A DNA stretch of 64,000 bases, taken from contig OX392532.1 of NCBI GenBank assembly GCA_947623455.1, positions 25,332,792 to 25,396,791 of the forward strand. Reading direction: 5' to 3'. The translations under genes and the position numbers were made by a program. Within the stretch, counting starts at the first letter, position 1. Every line of letters starts with the position of its first letter. Under the pieces are notes generated by a model. It saw only the letters and a list, made by a program, of their open reading frames with translations, searched no databases and had not been told where the DNA came from. The stretch is from Mimachlamys varia. Taxonomy: Eukaryota; Mollusca; Bivalvia; Pectinida; Pectinidae. This document shows, one piece after another, positions 45,755 to 58,483 of the stretch.

Positions 45755-47429
45755 ATGGCTGCATTTGGGAATTTTAAAATATCTTTACCAGGTGATGTTG
45801 TAACTGATGTTTTGGACTTTGATTTTGGAGACGATTTTGATACGTTTTTAGCGCGTTAAAAGCTTCAGACATAATGCCAACTGTTGGTCCAGAAGCTTTA
45901 CAAATTGCAGCAGTTGACGGACTTCCCCCACCGGAGACTTATTCCTCCCCAAAACCCACTGTCAACAATATCACAAAAGCAGACTTACAGCCACAAAGGA
46001 AAAGGTTTAAAATGGTTACGGAAGGTGATATGAGGAAATTTGGGTATATGAACCAGTCAAAAAGGAATACCAAATGGGGGATAAAGATTCTAAAAGGTTG
46101 ACAAGGGACAAGCATAATTCACATGAATTAGATGTAAGCTTAAAATTATGAATACCTTAAAAATGAAATAACACAACACTCTAGCGTGGTGATCTACTTC
46201 TGGTAACGTTGAGTTACACAACACAACACTGCCAATGAAATGCAGATAAATCAATAAAAATATCTGTCAAGTCATTGCCATTATTGATTGCGTAATGAAT
46301 TAAATCGTTGTCAATATGTAGCCACGAGTGGCATTTAAATTGTAGATAGGTAAAAGGAAGCATTCGGCTCCAAGATAAACATGATGACCATCACAGCATA
46401 CGACTTGGCACACAAACTCGCGTGGTTTTATTGTGAAGCCAAACCAAAGGATAAGCCAGCTGACAGCGACACCAAGCCTTATGACAGTGACGAACATCAT
46501 AAAAGCAGTCTAAAAAATATCCGGGCAGCTATAAAGCGACATATTGCAGATCTTGGACGCAATATCAATGTTGTCAATGATCAAAAGTTCAAAACTTGCA
46601 ATGTCTTCTGAAAGATCGAATGACTCGAGGAGCTTCGCGACCAACTCAACACAAAGAGATAATAACCATTAATGATTTCGAAAAAAATCATGCTTACCTT
46701 GAAACGGCAAAGGAATCTCCAATCGGTCTCCGTTTGACAGTTTGGTTTCTGACATCCATTCATTTTTTGAGTTGAGGATTAGAATTTCACTTCCAGTTAA
46801 ATATTGATTCAATTGTATTTAAACATGACGAAAATGGCATTGAATATGCATGCCTTTCGCACGAGACAAGACAGAAAAACTGGCAGGGTGGTCTTTCAAA
46901 TGACGAACCAATGGCCGATAAACGTATGTATTCAACTGGCACAGCGTTGTGTCTCTTCCAACTGTTGAAAGAATTCATCAATAGAACTGATGAAAAAGCT
47001 ACACGTCTGTTCAACACTTGCATGAAAGAAGCCATGAATTCGCCGATGACTCAAAAAACTTGGTAAACTGATAAACCCCTGGGTAAATCTTCCTTCCGCC
47101 CGGACATTTGTAAACATGCAGGCTGTTCAAAACGTTACACCGCCCACTGTTTCCGGGCATCATGCATCCAACACATGTCTGATGCGGGTTTTGAAACGCG
47201 AAAAATAATCTTCATGTCAGGTCACAAGAACGAAGCAAGCGTCCGAAGCTACAGTCGAGACTGCTCAACCGCCCAAAAGCGGTCCCTCAATGAGCTCCGG
47301 CCGCGACATCTGGAAAGCTTACAAATTCCAGCTTTGATAACTGCACATTTAACATTAAAATGTAGGCTCCGGCCCATTTGCACTGTTGTCCCGCTTCGTC
47401 GGCCAAGCTGCATAACCTACAGTAGCTGA
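45755..47429 (+). pseudogene. Crypton-type tyrosine recombinase (DUF3504-like), frame-broken
   Basis: Cryptons are DNA transposons that move with a tyrosine recombinase. Starting at the ATG at 45755 (MAAFGNFKISLPGDVVTDVL), the frame breaks near 45860, then QRKRFKMVTEGDMRKF (45985-46045) and SLKNIRAAIKRHIADLGRNI (46505-46575) match the N-terminal part of DUF3504 proteins. The catalytic part follows at 46690-47290: NGIEYACLSHETRQKNWQGG, then YTAHCFRASCIQHMSDAGFE (HxxR motif) and MSGHKNEASVRSYSR with the probable nucleophilic tyrosine. A TAA stop after MTQKTW (47065) and several frame changes make it dead. Terminal repeats are not expected and none are seen. Confidence 0.7.
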
Positions 47430-48400
47430 CGTTATAAATCCGCGTCTATTAATAAGTTTATGTAGGATCTGTTTGGGATTTTCAATAACTCTTCTTAATT
47501 CATTTCAACAAATTTTATTTCAAAAAGAAAAAAGGATTGAACAACAGGCATAGCCTTTATTAGTTCTCTCCAAATAGCAACAATGAGTAGATACACAATA
47601 AGATATAAGTTAAAGTAAGGACATCTTTCAAGTATATTCATTTTATTTACTTTTTTGCTAGTTAATGTAATTCATTTAACTTATTTTTGTTCAGAAAAAA
47701 GTAAACCCTGCATTCATGCCTGGTGTCCTTCCACCTATGGGATAAAGACCAGAAAAGTCCATAACAGCAAATAGCTGCTGGTCATCCACCCATAAGTGTT
47801 AGGTACCAGGCATGGATACAGCATTTAAAGTTAAATATATATATGAGATTTAAGAAAATCAATATTTCGAAGATATATAGCTAACAGAGTTTCACTAATT
47901 TACATATATGAGATCATTTAATCTTAAATTGAGATACCAATGAATATTGAGTGAGATATGGAATGTTTAAAATTTTGAATAGATGAATAAATAACAGTAT
48001 TGTGTAAGTAGAAATATACAACTAGTATTACTCTGCTAAGATATGGTTGTCCTTATTATTATATGCTAGTCATTACATATTATAATACATAAAATACAAA
48101 ACATACCTATATCGGATATAAAGATGATGAGGAGTTTATTGGGAGTTTGTGAGAGTGGCGGGGGGGGGGGGCTTCTTACGGTAAGAAATATGTACAGGGA
48201 AAGCCGTACATCAGGTAAATCGGTTATTTCTTAATGGATTGCTGAAGGTTTACTGAATGGATTACTGAATGGATGGATTATCATATGTTGAGTGATAAAA
48301 ACAGATAAACAAGTTATCACATTAGCAAATATACATGTATACAACTCTGGGTGTTAGAGTCTATTTGTAGCTCTAATGTATTCTGCAGTTACCTCAAAGA
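47430..48400. other. No gene recognised
   Basis: AT-rich. It contains an inverted pair TACCAGGCATG/CATGCCTGGTG around 47717-47815, a G-tract near 48160 and many short ATA motifs. No usable frame. Confidence 0.4.
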
Positions 48401-48459
48401 TCGATATATTTTTTTGATCATCACAATCACCACAACTTGATCAAAGAATATCCAAGTTG

Positions 48460-49664
48460 AAGTGGTTGTAATCAACATCAAAAAGTTTTTCTTTTAGTAT
48501 ATCACGGGGAGCATCAAAATTCCTACGGTTAAAAAAGTAATGATTGACAGATTCTTTTTCATTCCCACATAAACATGACGGTGTGTCAGTAGAAGGTCTT
48601 TATTCAGATCATGGTTTAAACTACTTGCTCACAGTATAATTTTATATTTTCTGCTACCTGCATTGATGTAAGCATAGTCCATGTCATTGTACAGTGACAT
48701 ATCGCTATAAATTTCGGATAAACCTTTTTTGAAGTGATAGAGAGATGTAATTCTCGTAAGATCTACCCTTGCTGCAAGTTTTTAAAAATCATTAAGTGTA
48801 GCAGGAATAAAGCTTTAGCATGAATATTTGTTCTACATAGAGGAATAGTGAACATTCTTTCATTTCGAAATAAGTATAAGTCATTAATATGATTAAAATG
48901 TGGATCAACTAACACATTTAAATAATTTGGGGCAGTACCAGATACATTTTGTAAAGAAGAGTTAGTCTGTGTTTTTTTCTTTCTTTTAGCAAGAGAATCC
49001 AAGCCAAGTTCATTGTAAAGTTTACACTCTACGCAGTCCTGTAATAACACGAGCTGCTTCTAACTGGATCGACTCCAGAAGAATAGCCTCCTGCAGAGTA
49101 CAAGTATCGCAAATGATATCGCCATATTCTAATATTGGTCGAATATAAGCAGTATATATCATGCTGAGAGATTTACGGCTCATTTTATATTTAACAGATT
49201 TCGAAAAATTTACACGTTTGGAGGCTTTGGTATAAATAAAGTTAATATGATGATGCCATTTTCTATCTTCGGACAAAAATAAGCCAAGATGTTTATGATT
49301 TGATAAATTTTTTACAAATTTCACTTTGAAAGATAATGTCCGGACATAATGTATTTCTTTTTCTTCTAAATATTACTGATTCTGTCTAAGAAGGATAAGT
49401 AATGTCCTACTTTTTTTTAGACCATGAATCAATATTATTAAGATCACTAGATAAGCTATTAGCTGCATCTAATGGATTGGTTTCTATTACTTTAAAAAGG
49501 GAAGTGTCGTCAGCAAAGTGCCTTTTTTCATTAGTCATACATTCTACAATATCATTAATATAAATCAGAAATAGAAAAGGACCGAGGACTGAACCCTGTT
49601 TGTATGTCGATAAGTAACCTTCTGTCATAAACTCATAACACTTCTTAATATGTTCCTGTAGCAC
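48460..49664 (-). pseudogene. LINE reverse transcriptase (CR1/Jockey-like), 3' third, frame-broken
   Basis: The minus strand reads KQGSVLGPFLFLIYINDIVE and HFADDTSLF (catalytic FADD) at 49407-49664, then HKHLGLFLSEDRKWHHHINF, YIRPILEYGDIICDTC and LYNELGLDSLAKRKKK at 48763-49324. Further matching peptide (SLYHFKKGLSEIYSDM) continues below 48763. Frames change several times. 5'-truncated; it lies opposite to the Crypton. Confidence 0.85.
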
Positions 49665-50005
49665 ACAATTGCTACATATCTATGAAGCAATAATTATCGG
49701 AGGATTAAATAAAAATTATGGAAAAATCAGCAACTATTTTGTCTCGTTTCGAAGGAGAAGAGTGGGCGGAGTCTGGTTGTCAGATCAGCTGTTCCCGTTT
49801 CCCACCGAAAGCATCGTCACTTTCACGTTTGACTTCAACATCAACTGAAATCGCGTAACTAACAGTTCTGTCAACTGATTTATTTTGAAATTTTAAAAAA
49901 GGTAAATAAAAGGATTATCTTTTAACTTTTCTATGTTTATGAGGTAATAAATCCAGTCGAGCACGTTGTAACTTATACATGAACGCGACGCGTTCATGCA
50001 ATTTA

Positions 50006-50464
50006 GGACTCACACAACTAAATAATTTACTATATGTTATTACTAAGCTTTCGAGCTAATAACTTTAATATTTGAAGTACAACACTTGTGAAAACTGCCT
50101 AAATTCACAGATACATACATGACAAAGGCTTCAAGTGGCATTTAATGAGGAGTTTACTGGCATATTAGCTTGCTACAGGCGTCTGCTTCGGACAACTGGA
50201 AATTTACATGTCAAACCAGTGAAATGGGACGGGAATACCCTCTGACTTTTGACCCCATATCAATCCGCCATCACATATCAAAATCTACCAAAAGTATATA
50301 TTTTTGTAAAGTTAAATATCTACAAATTTCATTCAATGCAGAATAGGTAAAAAATTACCTATTAAAATTACCCAGAATCACTGTACTTAGCCGGAATAAA
50401 TTTTCAGTAGGGACTACAAACGTATGAAACACTTCGTGATAGGCTGATTTAGTTGTGCGAGTCC
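50006..50464. mobile_element. 459-bp TIR element, copy 1
   Basis: Starts GGACTCACACAACTAAAT and ends ATTTAGTTGTGCGAGTCC, i.e. 18-bp terminal inverted repeats. TTTA is on both sides. No coding frame. Confidence 0.85.
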
Positions 50465-51731
50465 TTTAAAGGGCCCTAAACCTTTCAGATGTTGAAATAA
50501 AGTTAATTAACTGAAAGTATATACATTTCCTAGTAAAATGATGAAGTTTGGTTGAAATTGAATAAAAAATTATGAAGAAAACCCAAGTTATTGCACCTAA
50601 TGTACACTTGCTATTCAGAGCTAGCACCAGACATTTCTCGTTTCTTTGGCATAACATTTAGCTCTAGCACCTCAGTTAAGCACACACTTAGCACACAATT
50701 AGCAATTTCATATTTTGCACAAAGATCAAATACGCTTACCGCTCAACTGTTTTTGAAAAGAAATCTTGTTACCTCAGTTTCTGTTAATTTTAAAGTCTCT
50801 GCAGTAATTAATTTTTATTTTAAGTATTTTTTAATTTAATTTTAACAATTAAACACACTTAGAATTCACACACAACTTCAAACTTCTACAGAAAACATGA
50901 GTCATAAACGGTTATCAGTTATCTACCTTAACTGATTATCTATCAATTACACCAGCTTACATTTAGCACTTCTAGCTCCCCGCGGTGCCTCCATTTTACA
51001 GGGAGAATATTGGGGGTAGGGCAGATATAATGCTATAAACGGCTTATTGTATGAGTAAACAAAGTACACAAACACATTAAATCAATAAACAAGATGTTGA
51101 ACAAGGTATATAGTGTGACAGGAATAAAGTAATATCTACAATTTACTGAAAATATGGAATATAAGTTGGATTTAGCCACCAAAACATGTACGTGACACAT
51201 ACACATATATAAACTCACATGTGCAATAATTATACACGCTTATTATGTGATTGTTCTAGTTATTGCTTTCTTAGGACTATAAAACACACATACATTTATA
51301 ATTTGCATGAAGAAAGAAGCCTGAGAATGACTGGGCAGAGTTGGAACGGGGCTGGGTGGGGCGGGGGGGGGGGGGGGGGGGGGGGGTGAAGACAGCACAC
51401 TAGATCTTTGTTCTATCAAAATTTGGATGCTAAAACCTGGTACACATATCAGTTAAGTTGTATTAACACGCACGCAGTTTAATTATCACAGTTAATTGAA
51501 CCAAACTTAATTAAAAACGGGAGTATGAGGGTCAGTCCAACAATACAGCCTTCAACACAGGGCCATGTTTAGCCAGATTTTAAATAATTTTGAAGATTTT
51601 TTGTCAAATTAAGCATTTTTACACACTGAAAAATGTGCAAACACTCAATGCCAGTGGCTGTCTTTGAAAAAAAAATATCCGGAAGCACAGAAAATGTTAT
51701 ATAGGTCAAGCACATGGCTAGTTCCATTAAA

Positions 51732-52190
51732 GGACTCACACAACTAAATAATTTACTATATGTTATTACTAAGCTTTCGAGCTAATAACTTTAATATTTG
51801 AAGTACAACACTTGTGAAAACTGCCTAAATTCACAGATACATACATGACAAAGGCTTCAAGTGGCATTTAATGAGGAGTTTACTGGCATATTAGCTTGCT
51901 ACAGGCGTCTGCTTCGGACAACTGGAAATTTACATGTCAAACCAGTGAAATGGGACGGGAATACCCTCTGACTTTTGACCCCATATCAATCCGCCATCAC
52001 ATATCAAAATCTACCAAAAGTATATATTTTTGTAAAGTTAAATATCTACAGATTTCATTCAATGCAGAATAGGTAAAAAATTACCTATTTAAATTACCCA
52101 GAATCACTGTACTTAGCCGGAATAAATTTTCAGTAGGGACTACAAACGTATGAAACACTTCGTGATAGGCTGATTTAGTTGTGTGAGTCC
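51732..52190. mobile_element. 459-bp TIR element, copy 2
   Basis: Same length and ends as copy 1 (GGACTCACACAAC ... GTTGTGTGAGTCC) with only a few substitutions. Confidence 0.85.
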
Positions 52191-52850
52191 TTTACAGCGT
52201 GCTCGACTGAATTTATTACCTCATAAACAAAGAAAAGTTAAAAGATAATCCTTAAATAATTATAATGAATGGGACCTACAGATAGTGAGCACTGTACACA
52301 GATAGCTGTCACACAACATTTAGAAATTTAGAAAATTAAAAATCACTTTTAATTAATATAGTTGAAATTCATATACCATAAATAAAATGAAGGGTATGTA
52401 CATTCAACCTAAAATCATCATTCATGGCCATAACGTGATCCCATATTATTATGTTGGTTGGTGACCCTTATTTTAATTTTAGATTTACACAGTTTTGAGA
52501 TGAATTACAAAACAAGGCAGCATAATTTTTTCATGATGTTATAATTATAATGCATTGAATCTTATTCTAAGATAAAATCACTGATTAGCAGTTAAAGTGG
52601 CTGTTTCAAAAACACTTGTTAAATAGTAAATAACTCATTATAAGTTATTCTGTTTTAGTTTCATGAAACATTTTTCTGTACTTTTTAATACAGTTAATTA
52701 ATTCTATGGAAAAAATAGTTAGTTGAATAAAAGTTTCATTAATTTATGAGAAACTATATGTAAATACATGCGTATTGCTTTGTTTTTCTTTTGGTCTGGA
52801 GTAGTGCTATTCATCAACATAATAAACGCATTGATTACTGTTGATTTTTA

Positions 52851-53797
52851 TTAAACAAATATTGTGAAGTGGATACAAAGAGATAAAACTCTTTCTACAT
52901 TTCCCCATTTGGAGCCCCGTGCGACCATACAAGTAGAGTTAGTTCCCTTTTTAGAAACCCAACACCACTGACGGAAGAAAACAAAAAAAAGGCCTAAAGT
53001 AAGAAGAATATAACGGACTGACTGTGAGGACAGTTGCCTCTTGTAACGAGTCTGTTTTCCAGGTCGTGGGTTAATGCATGGTGTTAACCAGTTTTTGCAG
53101 CGATAACCGCTGTCACCAAGTAAATGGCATTTGACGGGCAATATTCTGGCTTCAAAGATTTGAGCAAGGCCACTTTCACGAAGGATCCTGACGTCGTGTG
53201 CTGATCCTGGCCATCTTGCAACAAGGTCCAGAACGCGATAGCTTGCGTCTACAACTATCTTGACATTTAAAGAGTGGATTTTTTTTCTTCTATTAACAAA
53301 CTCCTGTTCATAAGAACTTGGACTTTTTATGCGGATGTGGGTGTCGTCAATTGCCCCAACAACTCCCGGGAACCTAGCAACTGCATAAAAATCTGCTTGG
53401 TATTTTTGAATCAGATGATATAAATTTTTTGACAACGTTTGGATTGTTCAGTGAATTTGTGACACTCTGGACTACCCTAGATACAGTTGACTGATCGACA
53501 TTGAAATTGTAACCACGACAAAGTTGCATTTTGCCGTTAGCATAATACTTCAAGGCAATCGTTACCTTGAAATATGGAGGTAAGCTGTGATTTCGTCCTG
53601 TCGCAGGTCCGATGTCATCATTAACAATATTAGTAATGATTTAAGATGATACCCTCCCTGCTAAACCTAAATCTGCGATAAAGTTCCAATGCGTCGAAGT
53701 TTTGGAGAGGATCAAATCTGTTTCTAAATTGCCTTTCCCGTCTTAATGCTCTTACAAACCGTTGAACTGCATTATGTTGTCCATTAGCGGCGGCCAT
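52851..53797 (-). pseudogene. Harbinger (HARBI1-like) transposase, N-terminal and catalytic part
   Basis: DDE nuclease of Harbinger transposons. ATG at 53797 (MAAANGQHNAVQRFVRALRR) with YRRFRFSREGI, then a stop. In another frame come IALKYYANGKMQLCRGYNFN and DQSTVSRVVQSVTNSL (helix-turn-helix). The catalytic block follows in the frame 52851-53435: RFPGVVGAIDDTHIRIKSPS (first acidic residue), ARWPGSAHDVRILRESGLA (second) and LLGDSGYRCKNWLTP. After RYKRQLSSQ the family sequence stops and unrelated residues run to 52851. The missing C-terminus is at 45010-45255. At least two breaks, so it is dead. Confidence 0.85.
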
Positions 53798-54003
53798 TTT
53801 GCGAAGTTAATTAAGCATGTTGCTTAAGATTTAAGATAGGGTAAGAGGTTGTTTAAAATTAAGAATATGCTTAGGCGGTAAGAAATTTTATGCAACCTAT
53901 TTAGTGAGATAAGCAATATGCTAAGTACAAAAGTAATCTGCTTAGCACAGTTTTCAGACTAAGCATATTCTTAACCACTTAAGATTTTTTTCGAATACGA
54001 GCC

Positions 54004-55604
54004 AAGTTAAAACTGACAACACTTTGCACAAGACAGGTACACGAGGACAAGACATAACAACAGAGGTCGGGTGATACCAGTGCACCCTGACCTAAAACTA
54101 GCACATGAAACCTACACTAACTGACCATTTAATACCAAGTAAATACATTAACATATAGAACATGGACTCTGTACAATAATAACAAACACCCACCCTCTAC
54201 AAAACATTAAAAAGACTGGTGACAGAAAACATTTTACTGTTAGAATTAGTTTTGTAACGTTTGACTGTCAATATCACATCCGTTGTATTTTATTTCCTTC
54301 GTAATAATACCAAAATTACTGAGCATAACTGCAAGGTACAACGCCATACACTGATCTTCTTCAACTAGTGCTTATGGACATGGCCATCCATATTCATTTC
54401 AAGTTACACGGTAACGGTTGCTGCGTTTGACTATATGTAATCAATGCGAACCTCAGTCAAAATCACGATCGTTACTAACAGTAAACAAATAAACTTTGAC
54501 CGATCGTTGTGGAAGTACAGTGAACCTCCAAAGTTTTGGAAATAAATAAGAGAATACCGAAGCGTTAACATAATCATAATCCAAACTCAAAACAACAAGC
54601 AAACTAAATTCCTTACACAATTTGACAGATGCAATAATATATTTATGTTCAGATTTATAACAGTCGTGATTATGGACAGGTATGTTTATGTGTCAACAAT
54701 CACAACCGTTACTGAAGTCCTAATCGAGTTGCCTCACTATTAGGTTATCTCGCATGTGGTGGTCAATTGCCATTATCGTAAGAATGTCATCAACATAACA
54801 TGTTCACGAGAGTAATATCAGCACAAAACTTGCTTAGTAAAATACTTAAACCATACATTATGGTAACGTAACGTGACGATAAAAAACGGACGTGATTATC
54901 CTCATACAGTTGACGGAAATATTTACCTTGCGTCAGACGACTTCATCTTTCCAGTGAAAGCTCGACTTTATTGACGGTGGTAATGATAGTGATGTTTTGA
55001 CGGAATTCTGAACAGATATGTTTATTGTAACATTTCACTAAAAATACATTTCTTTACGAATCGGAAATGAACTAATCGAAAAAATTAGCATTTCCTCTTA
55101 ATAAAGATTGTGTAAATTGCTTATGTTCAAATAAAGGTCGCTTCTTCTTTAAGGGTATTGATTGACGGAAAAAAAATCACGACCGTTACCATCTGAAAAT
55201 ATGTATTTTTTAAAAATAAAACTATTTACCAGATATCAAGTTCCACAACGATATTAAACTACTATTATTATGTTTACTTGTGGTGCATGGCTTTTTATTC
55301 GTACGGTACATGGGATAGCGTAACATTCTTGACAAGTAATGTACCAAGTGAGGTGGACAAAAAAATCATTGCAGATTTTAGACTCATTTGGAAATTAAGT
55401 TCGATTTTTTTAAAGTAGTAGCTGCTTAAATGAGCTGAACCTAAGTATGCTATATCTTCCAAATACATTTCATTGGTAATCAATAAAAAATATATTTTCA
55501 AAATTTATAGTCAAATACTACGCCGTAGCGTGGAACGTGTCATATGCAAAACTTCTAACATTCTAACAACAATTGTGGCAACCAAACCAAGCCTGACCGC
55601 ATTA
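54004..55604. other. No gene recognised
   Basis: AT-rich sequence with only short frames. 54530-54600 is an inverted match to 17820-17890 (GAATACCGAAGCGTTAACA), so part of this belongs to a dispersed repeat. Confidence 0.4.
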
Positions 55605-58483
55605 AACACCGTGTATGACCGAAACCGGAAATAGCTACTTTTCCTCTCGCTTCGGACTGATCGGAAACTTGGACACGATGATAACAACGTCTATTTTTCA
55701 GTGTTACAGTGTATACAAACAAGCTTCAAGTTGCCTCGTAATTCTACACTAATCAAACTACTCAAAACATACAACATTACTTGGGTAAGCGCTTTTAATT
55801 AAATAACAGATAATCAAGTCTGTTATCTAGTGCTTGATAAATCTGACATGCTTTTACGTTCATTGATGAAATTATAACAATTTATTGATCCTTCCTTGTC
55901 AATTTTTTATTTGTTGAATCATCTCATATCTTGTTGAATGAACTGTTAGAAGTATGTCAAATTTAATCAAACATTTCCCGCATGTGTGCGGGGGCTAGTA
56001 AAAGAATCAGAATGAGGTTTACGGGGGACAGTTTTTTCACTGTACGGGGGATATGTATACCATTATGTATATACTTTATATGATATAACTTATTGTCTGT
56101 AAAAAGGACATTCTGAAACACTGGGGTACGTCACTTTATATAAAATGGCTTTGTAGTTTGAGTTTCCTGTTTATCCTGTGACTTATTGTCAATCTGATTA
56201 AAAATACCGATCTTAATTGCCTTTCCGTTTTTCTCCGCATACCTAATCTTACAACTTCCATAAGGGGTCATGTCCATGTGAAATTGTCCATTAACCAATT
56301 GAACAACGCTTCCTGGGAGACGACCAAAATTGAATAATTCTATTGAAGATAAAGTCTTATACTGCATACATATTGTGACGAAATGACTTACTGCATATTA
56401 CATCGCCAATTAGATAATTCACATTGAATATGAAGTAAAGAAGGTCAAGATGCCATTTGAAAATGACCACTTATGAGATGTATTCATATCCTTACATAAC
56501 GGAGCGAGAATAAGGATCTGCATTTTAATCAGACTAACGTATTGCCTACTTATAGTGACCTGCGTAATGTGTGTGTAACAATAACGATGACGCACATGTT
56601 ACATGTATAAAAAACTGTCATTGTTTGCAAAATCCTGTTTGACTTTTTATAAATAGATATGATTCTCTTTCTTGAGCTACCATTATAGGACAAAAGGGAG
56701 TGACATTGGTATTGAAACTGACGGACAATTTACAGCACAGTAAATAAGCTCGTGAAGTCGACAATAGAGCTTATTGGAAGTTTTTATTTCTTTTTTCTAT
56801 TTTTGCTAATTTTATGCTTGATTGTAGTTTCCAAAACATATTCTAATTGCAAATGTAGACCGTGGGTTATGTTTTTGATGTGTTTAAAGGAGAAATGAAA
56901 TCTGTGAACGTCTTCCCTGACGGCAGTGTTAATTTAATGGAAATAAGCTCCAATTTCAAACAGCTCTTCAACGTAGCATATTGAATGCAACTGAACCCAG
57001 AATCAAGTTTTGGAAACTCTACTAAATATATCAAATAAAGTTGATAAGAATCGGCAGCACTGTTATAGTATAATGACATTTTCAAAATTAGTGGAAATAT
57101 AATTAAGTCTATGGGAATTTGTCACAGGTGCGACATTGCTTTTGACCAGGTATTGAATATATAGCATATAGCCCGCGAAACAATATAAACAATATTTGGG
57201 GGTGTGCGGGCTATACAAATGTGCGCACAATGCCATTCTGAAAACGAAAGAAATGCGGTATATATCAGGCCATAAAGAGGAGCCAGGTATGTTTGAATCT
57301 GTCTTGGTATGTCAACAACATAAACTTTGGAGACCGTTATATAGTAGTAATCCCTTTGTCTGCATGTGTATCCCGTCCGTGGGTCTGGACATTGTGTACA
57401 ACATATATTTAACATCATGGTCAGATTTGGTTAACATTCACACCATAGCATCACATTATCAAGGTCTACACCTTATTCATTGTTGTTTGTCATAGGTAAA
57501 TGTTTAAGGTCAAAGGTTACAGTTGATCATTGTATAATAAAAAGGTTGTGCACAAAATAGTTCATGAACCCCTGGATGATCTCAGAATATCGCACAGCTG
57601 ATGTGTTAAAGTCAAGATTAACAACATCTACAAATAGTAGAAAAGAGAAACGGAATGTATTCCTCGAGTGTCCCGATGTGTTCCATCTATTTACCCCCAG
57701 AAGAATGTAAATTAGTTATCATAGCTAACATCCATCTGTACTATAAAATTACAGGACATTCAACAGTATGACGTTTTTTAAACTCTGGAATAGAAATAGG
57801 GCTCCTTGTTCCCTACATACCTAAAATCAAACGATGTTTTTTGAAGGGAAACCTCCAATCGAATATAAATGTAATTACACATGCATATGATACTAAATGA
57901 TATCACTGAACACTGTGAAACGCCTTCACAGTATATACACAAGTACAATATCATATCTAAAACTGAGAGGAGAGAAAACGGTATTTAACAAATGCGTTCA
58001 CTTTACCCCGTATTCACTTTCATTTTTCTGAGTTTGCTATGCCCCGTACACAAACAAGCTATCCCCCAGTACACAACCCAATTTTTTTTAAAATACATTT
58101 TCTTATTAATTAGATGATCGATGATCACATCAGCAACTGGTTTGAAAAATTGTTTGTTTTTATCTGATTAAGTCTTTCAGAGCGCAACTAACGAAGTCTT
58201 GACTGTTAAATATTTTCTACGAGCCTGAAAAAACAATCGTAGTGGTAAATGCCAGGTACTAAGCAAGCATTTTTGCTTATTCCATCGATATTTCTTTACA
58301 TTAATGTTAACTATAACATTCTACTGTTACGGGATGAACTCAAAAACATGCATGCATTGTGTCAATGATATAAACTAACTAAAAGTGGTTAAATTCGTTA
58401 GAAACTGACTTGTCCAGTTGTCTTGCGGCGAACATGTCTCGCCTCAAAAGTAGCTATTTCCGGATTCGGTTATACACGGTGTT
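55605..58483. mobile_element. 2.9-kb element with about 38-bp terminal inverted repeats
   Basis: Left AACACCGTGTATGACCGAAA then CCGGAAATAGCTACTTTT; right AAAAGTAGCTATTTCCGG then TTCGGTTATACACGGTGTT. A weaker inner inverted pair (ACGGGGGATA ... TATCCCCCAGTA) lies near 56041 and 58070. No transposase is recognisable; a MITE copy has inserted at 56190-56536. Confidence 0.7.
56190..56536. mobile_element. CAATCTGATT MITE, diverged copy C
   Basis: Starts CAATCTGATTAAAAATACCG and ends GATCTGCATTTTAATCAGAC. Inner blocks TAAGGGGTCATGTCCATGTG and GACGAAATGACTTACTGCA match the family. Flanks ACTTATTG and ACGTATTG agree at 7 of 8 bases. Confidence 0.8.

Larger units (their letters stand above)
49909..52252. 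mobile_element. Composite inverted-repeat element with two 459-bp direct copies inside
   Basis: Outer arms 49909-49971 and 52192-52252 are inverted repeats of each other (AGGATTATCTTTTAACTTTT; GTTTATGAGGTAATAAAT; CAGTCGAGCACG). Directly inside them lie 50006-50464 and 51732-52190, two nearly identical 459-bp repeats in the same orientation. Between those is 1.27 kb without a recognisable gene, including a 26-base G-tract at about 51361. Confidence 0.85.
37749..54003. mobile_element. Harbinger-like element, 16.3 kb because of nested insertions
   Basis: Left end GGCTCGTATGCATAAAAATA and right end (reverse complement) GGCTCGTATTCGAAAAAAAT share an inverted terminus, and subterminal TTAAGCAACAT(A/G)CTTAATT occurs near both ends in inverted orientation. 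A Myb/SANT-like gene lies at the left and a HARBI1-like transposase at the right, the two proteins that Harbinger elements carry. No clear 3-bp TWA target duplication is visible (flanks CAG and AAG). Confidence 0.7.

Noticed and set aside
50006..52190. Long terminal repeats of an LTR retrotransposon
   Set aside because: The 459-bp direct repeats begin GGACTC and end GAGTCC (terminal inverted repeats), not TG...CA, and there is no primer-binding site, polypurine tract or gag/pol between them.
37746..54006. TWA target duplication for the Harbinger element
   Set aside because: The flanking triplets are CAG and AAG; no TTA/TAA pair is visible at the predicted ends.
57122..57495. Overlapping 98- and 99-codon frames
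   Set aside because: No family resemblance, inside a TIR element, and equal length on both strands suggests chance.
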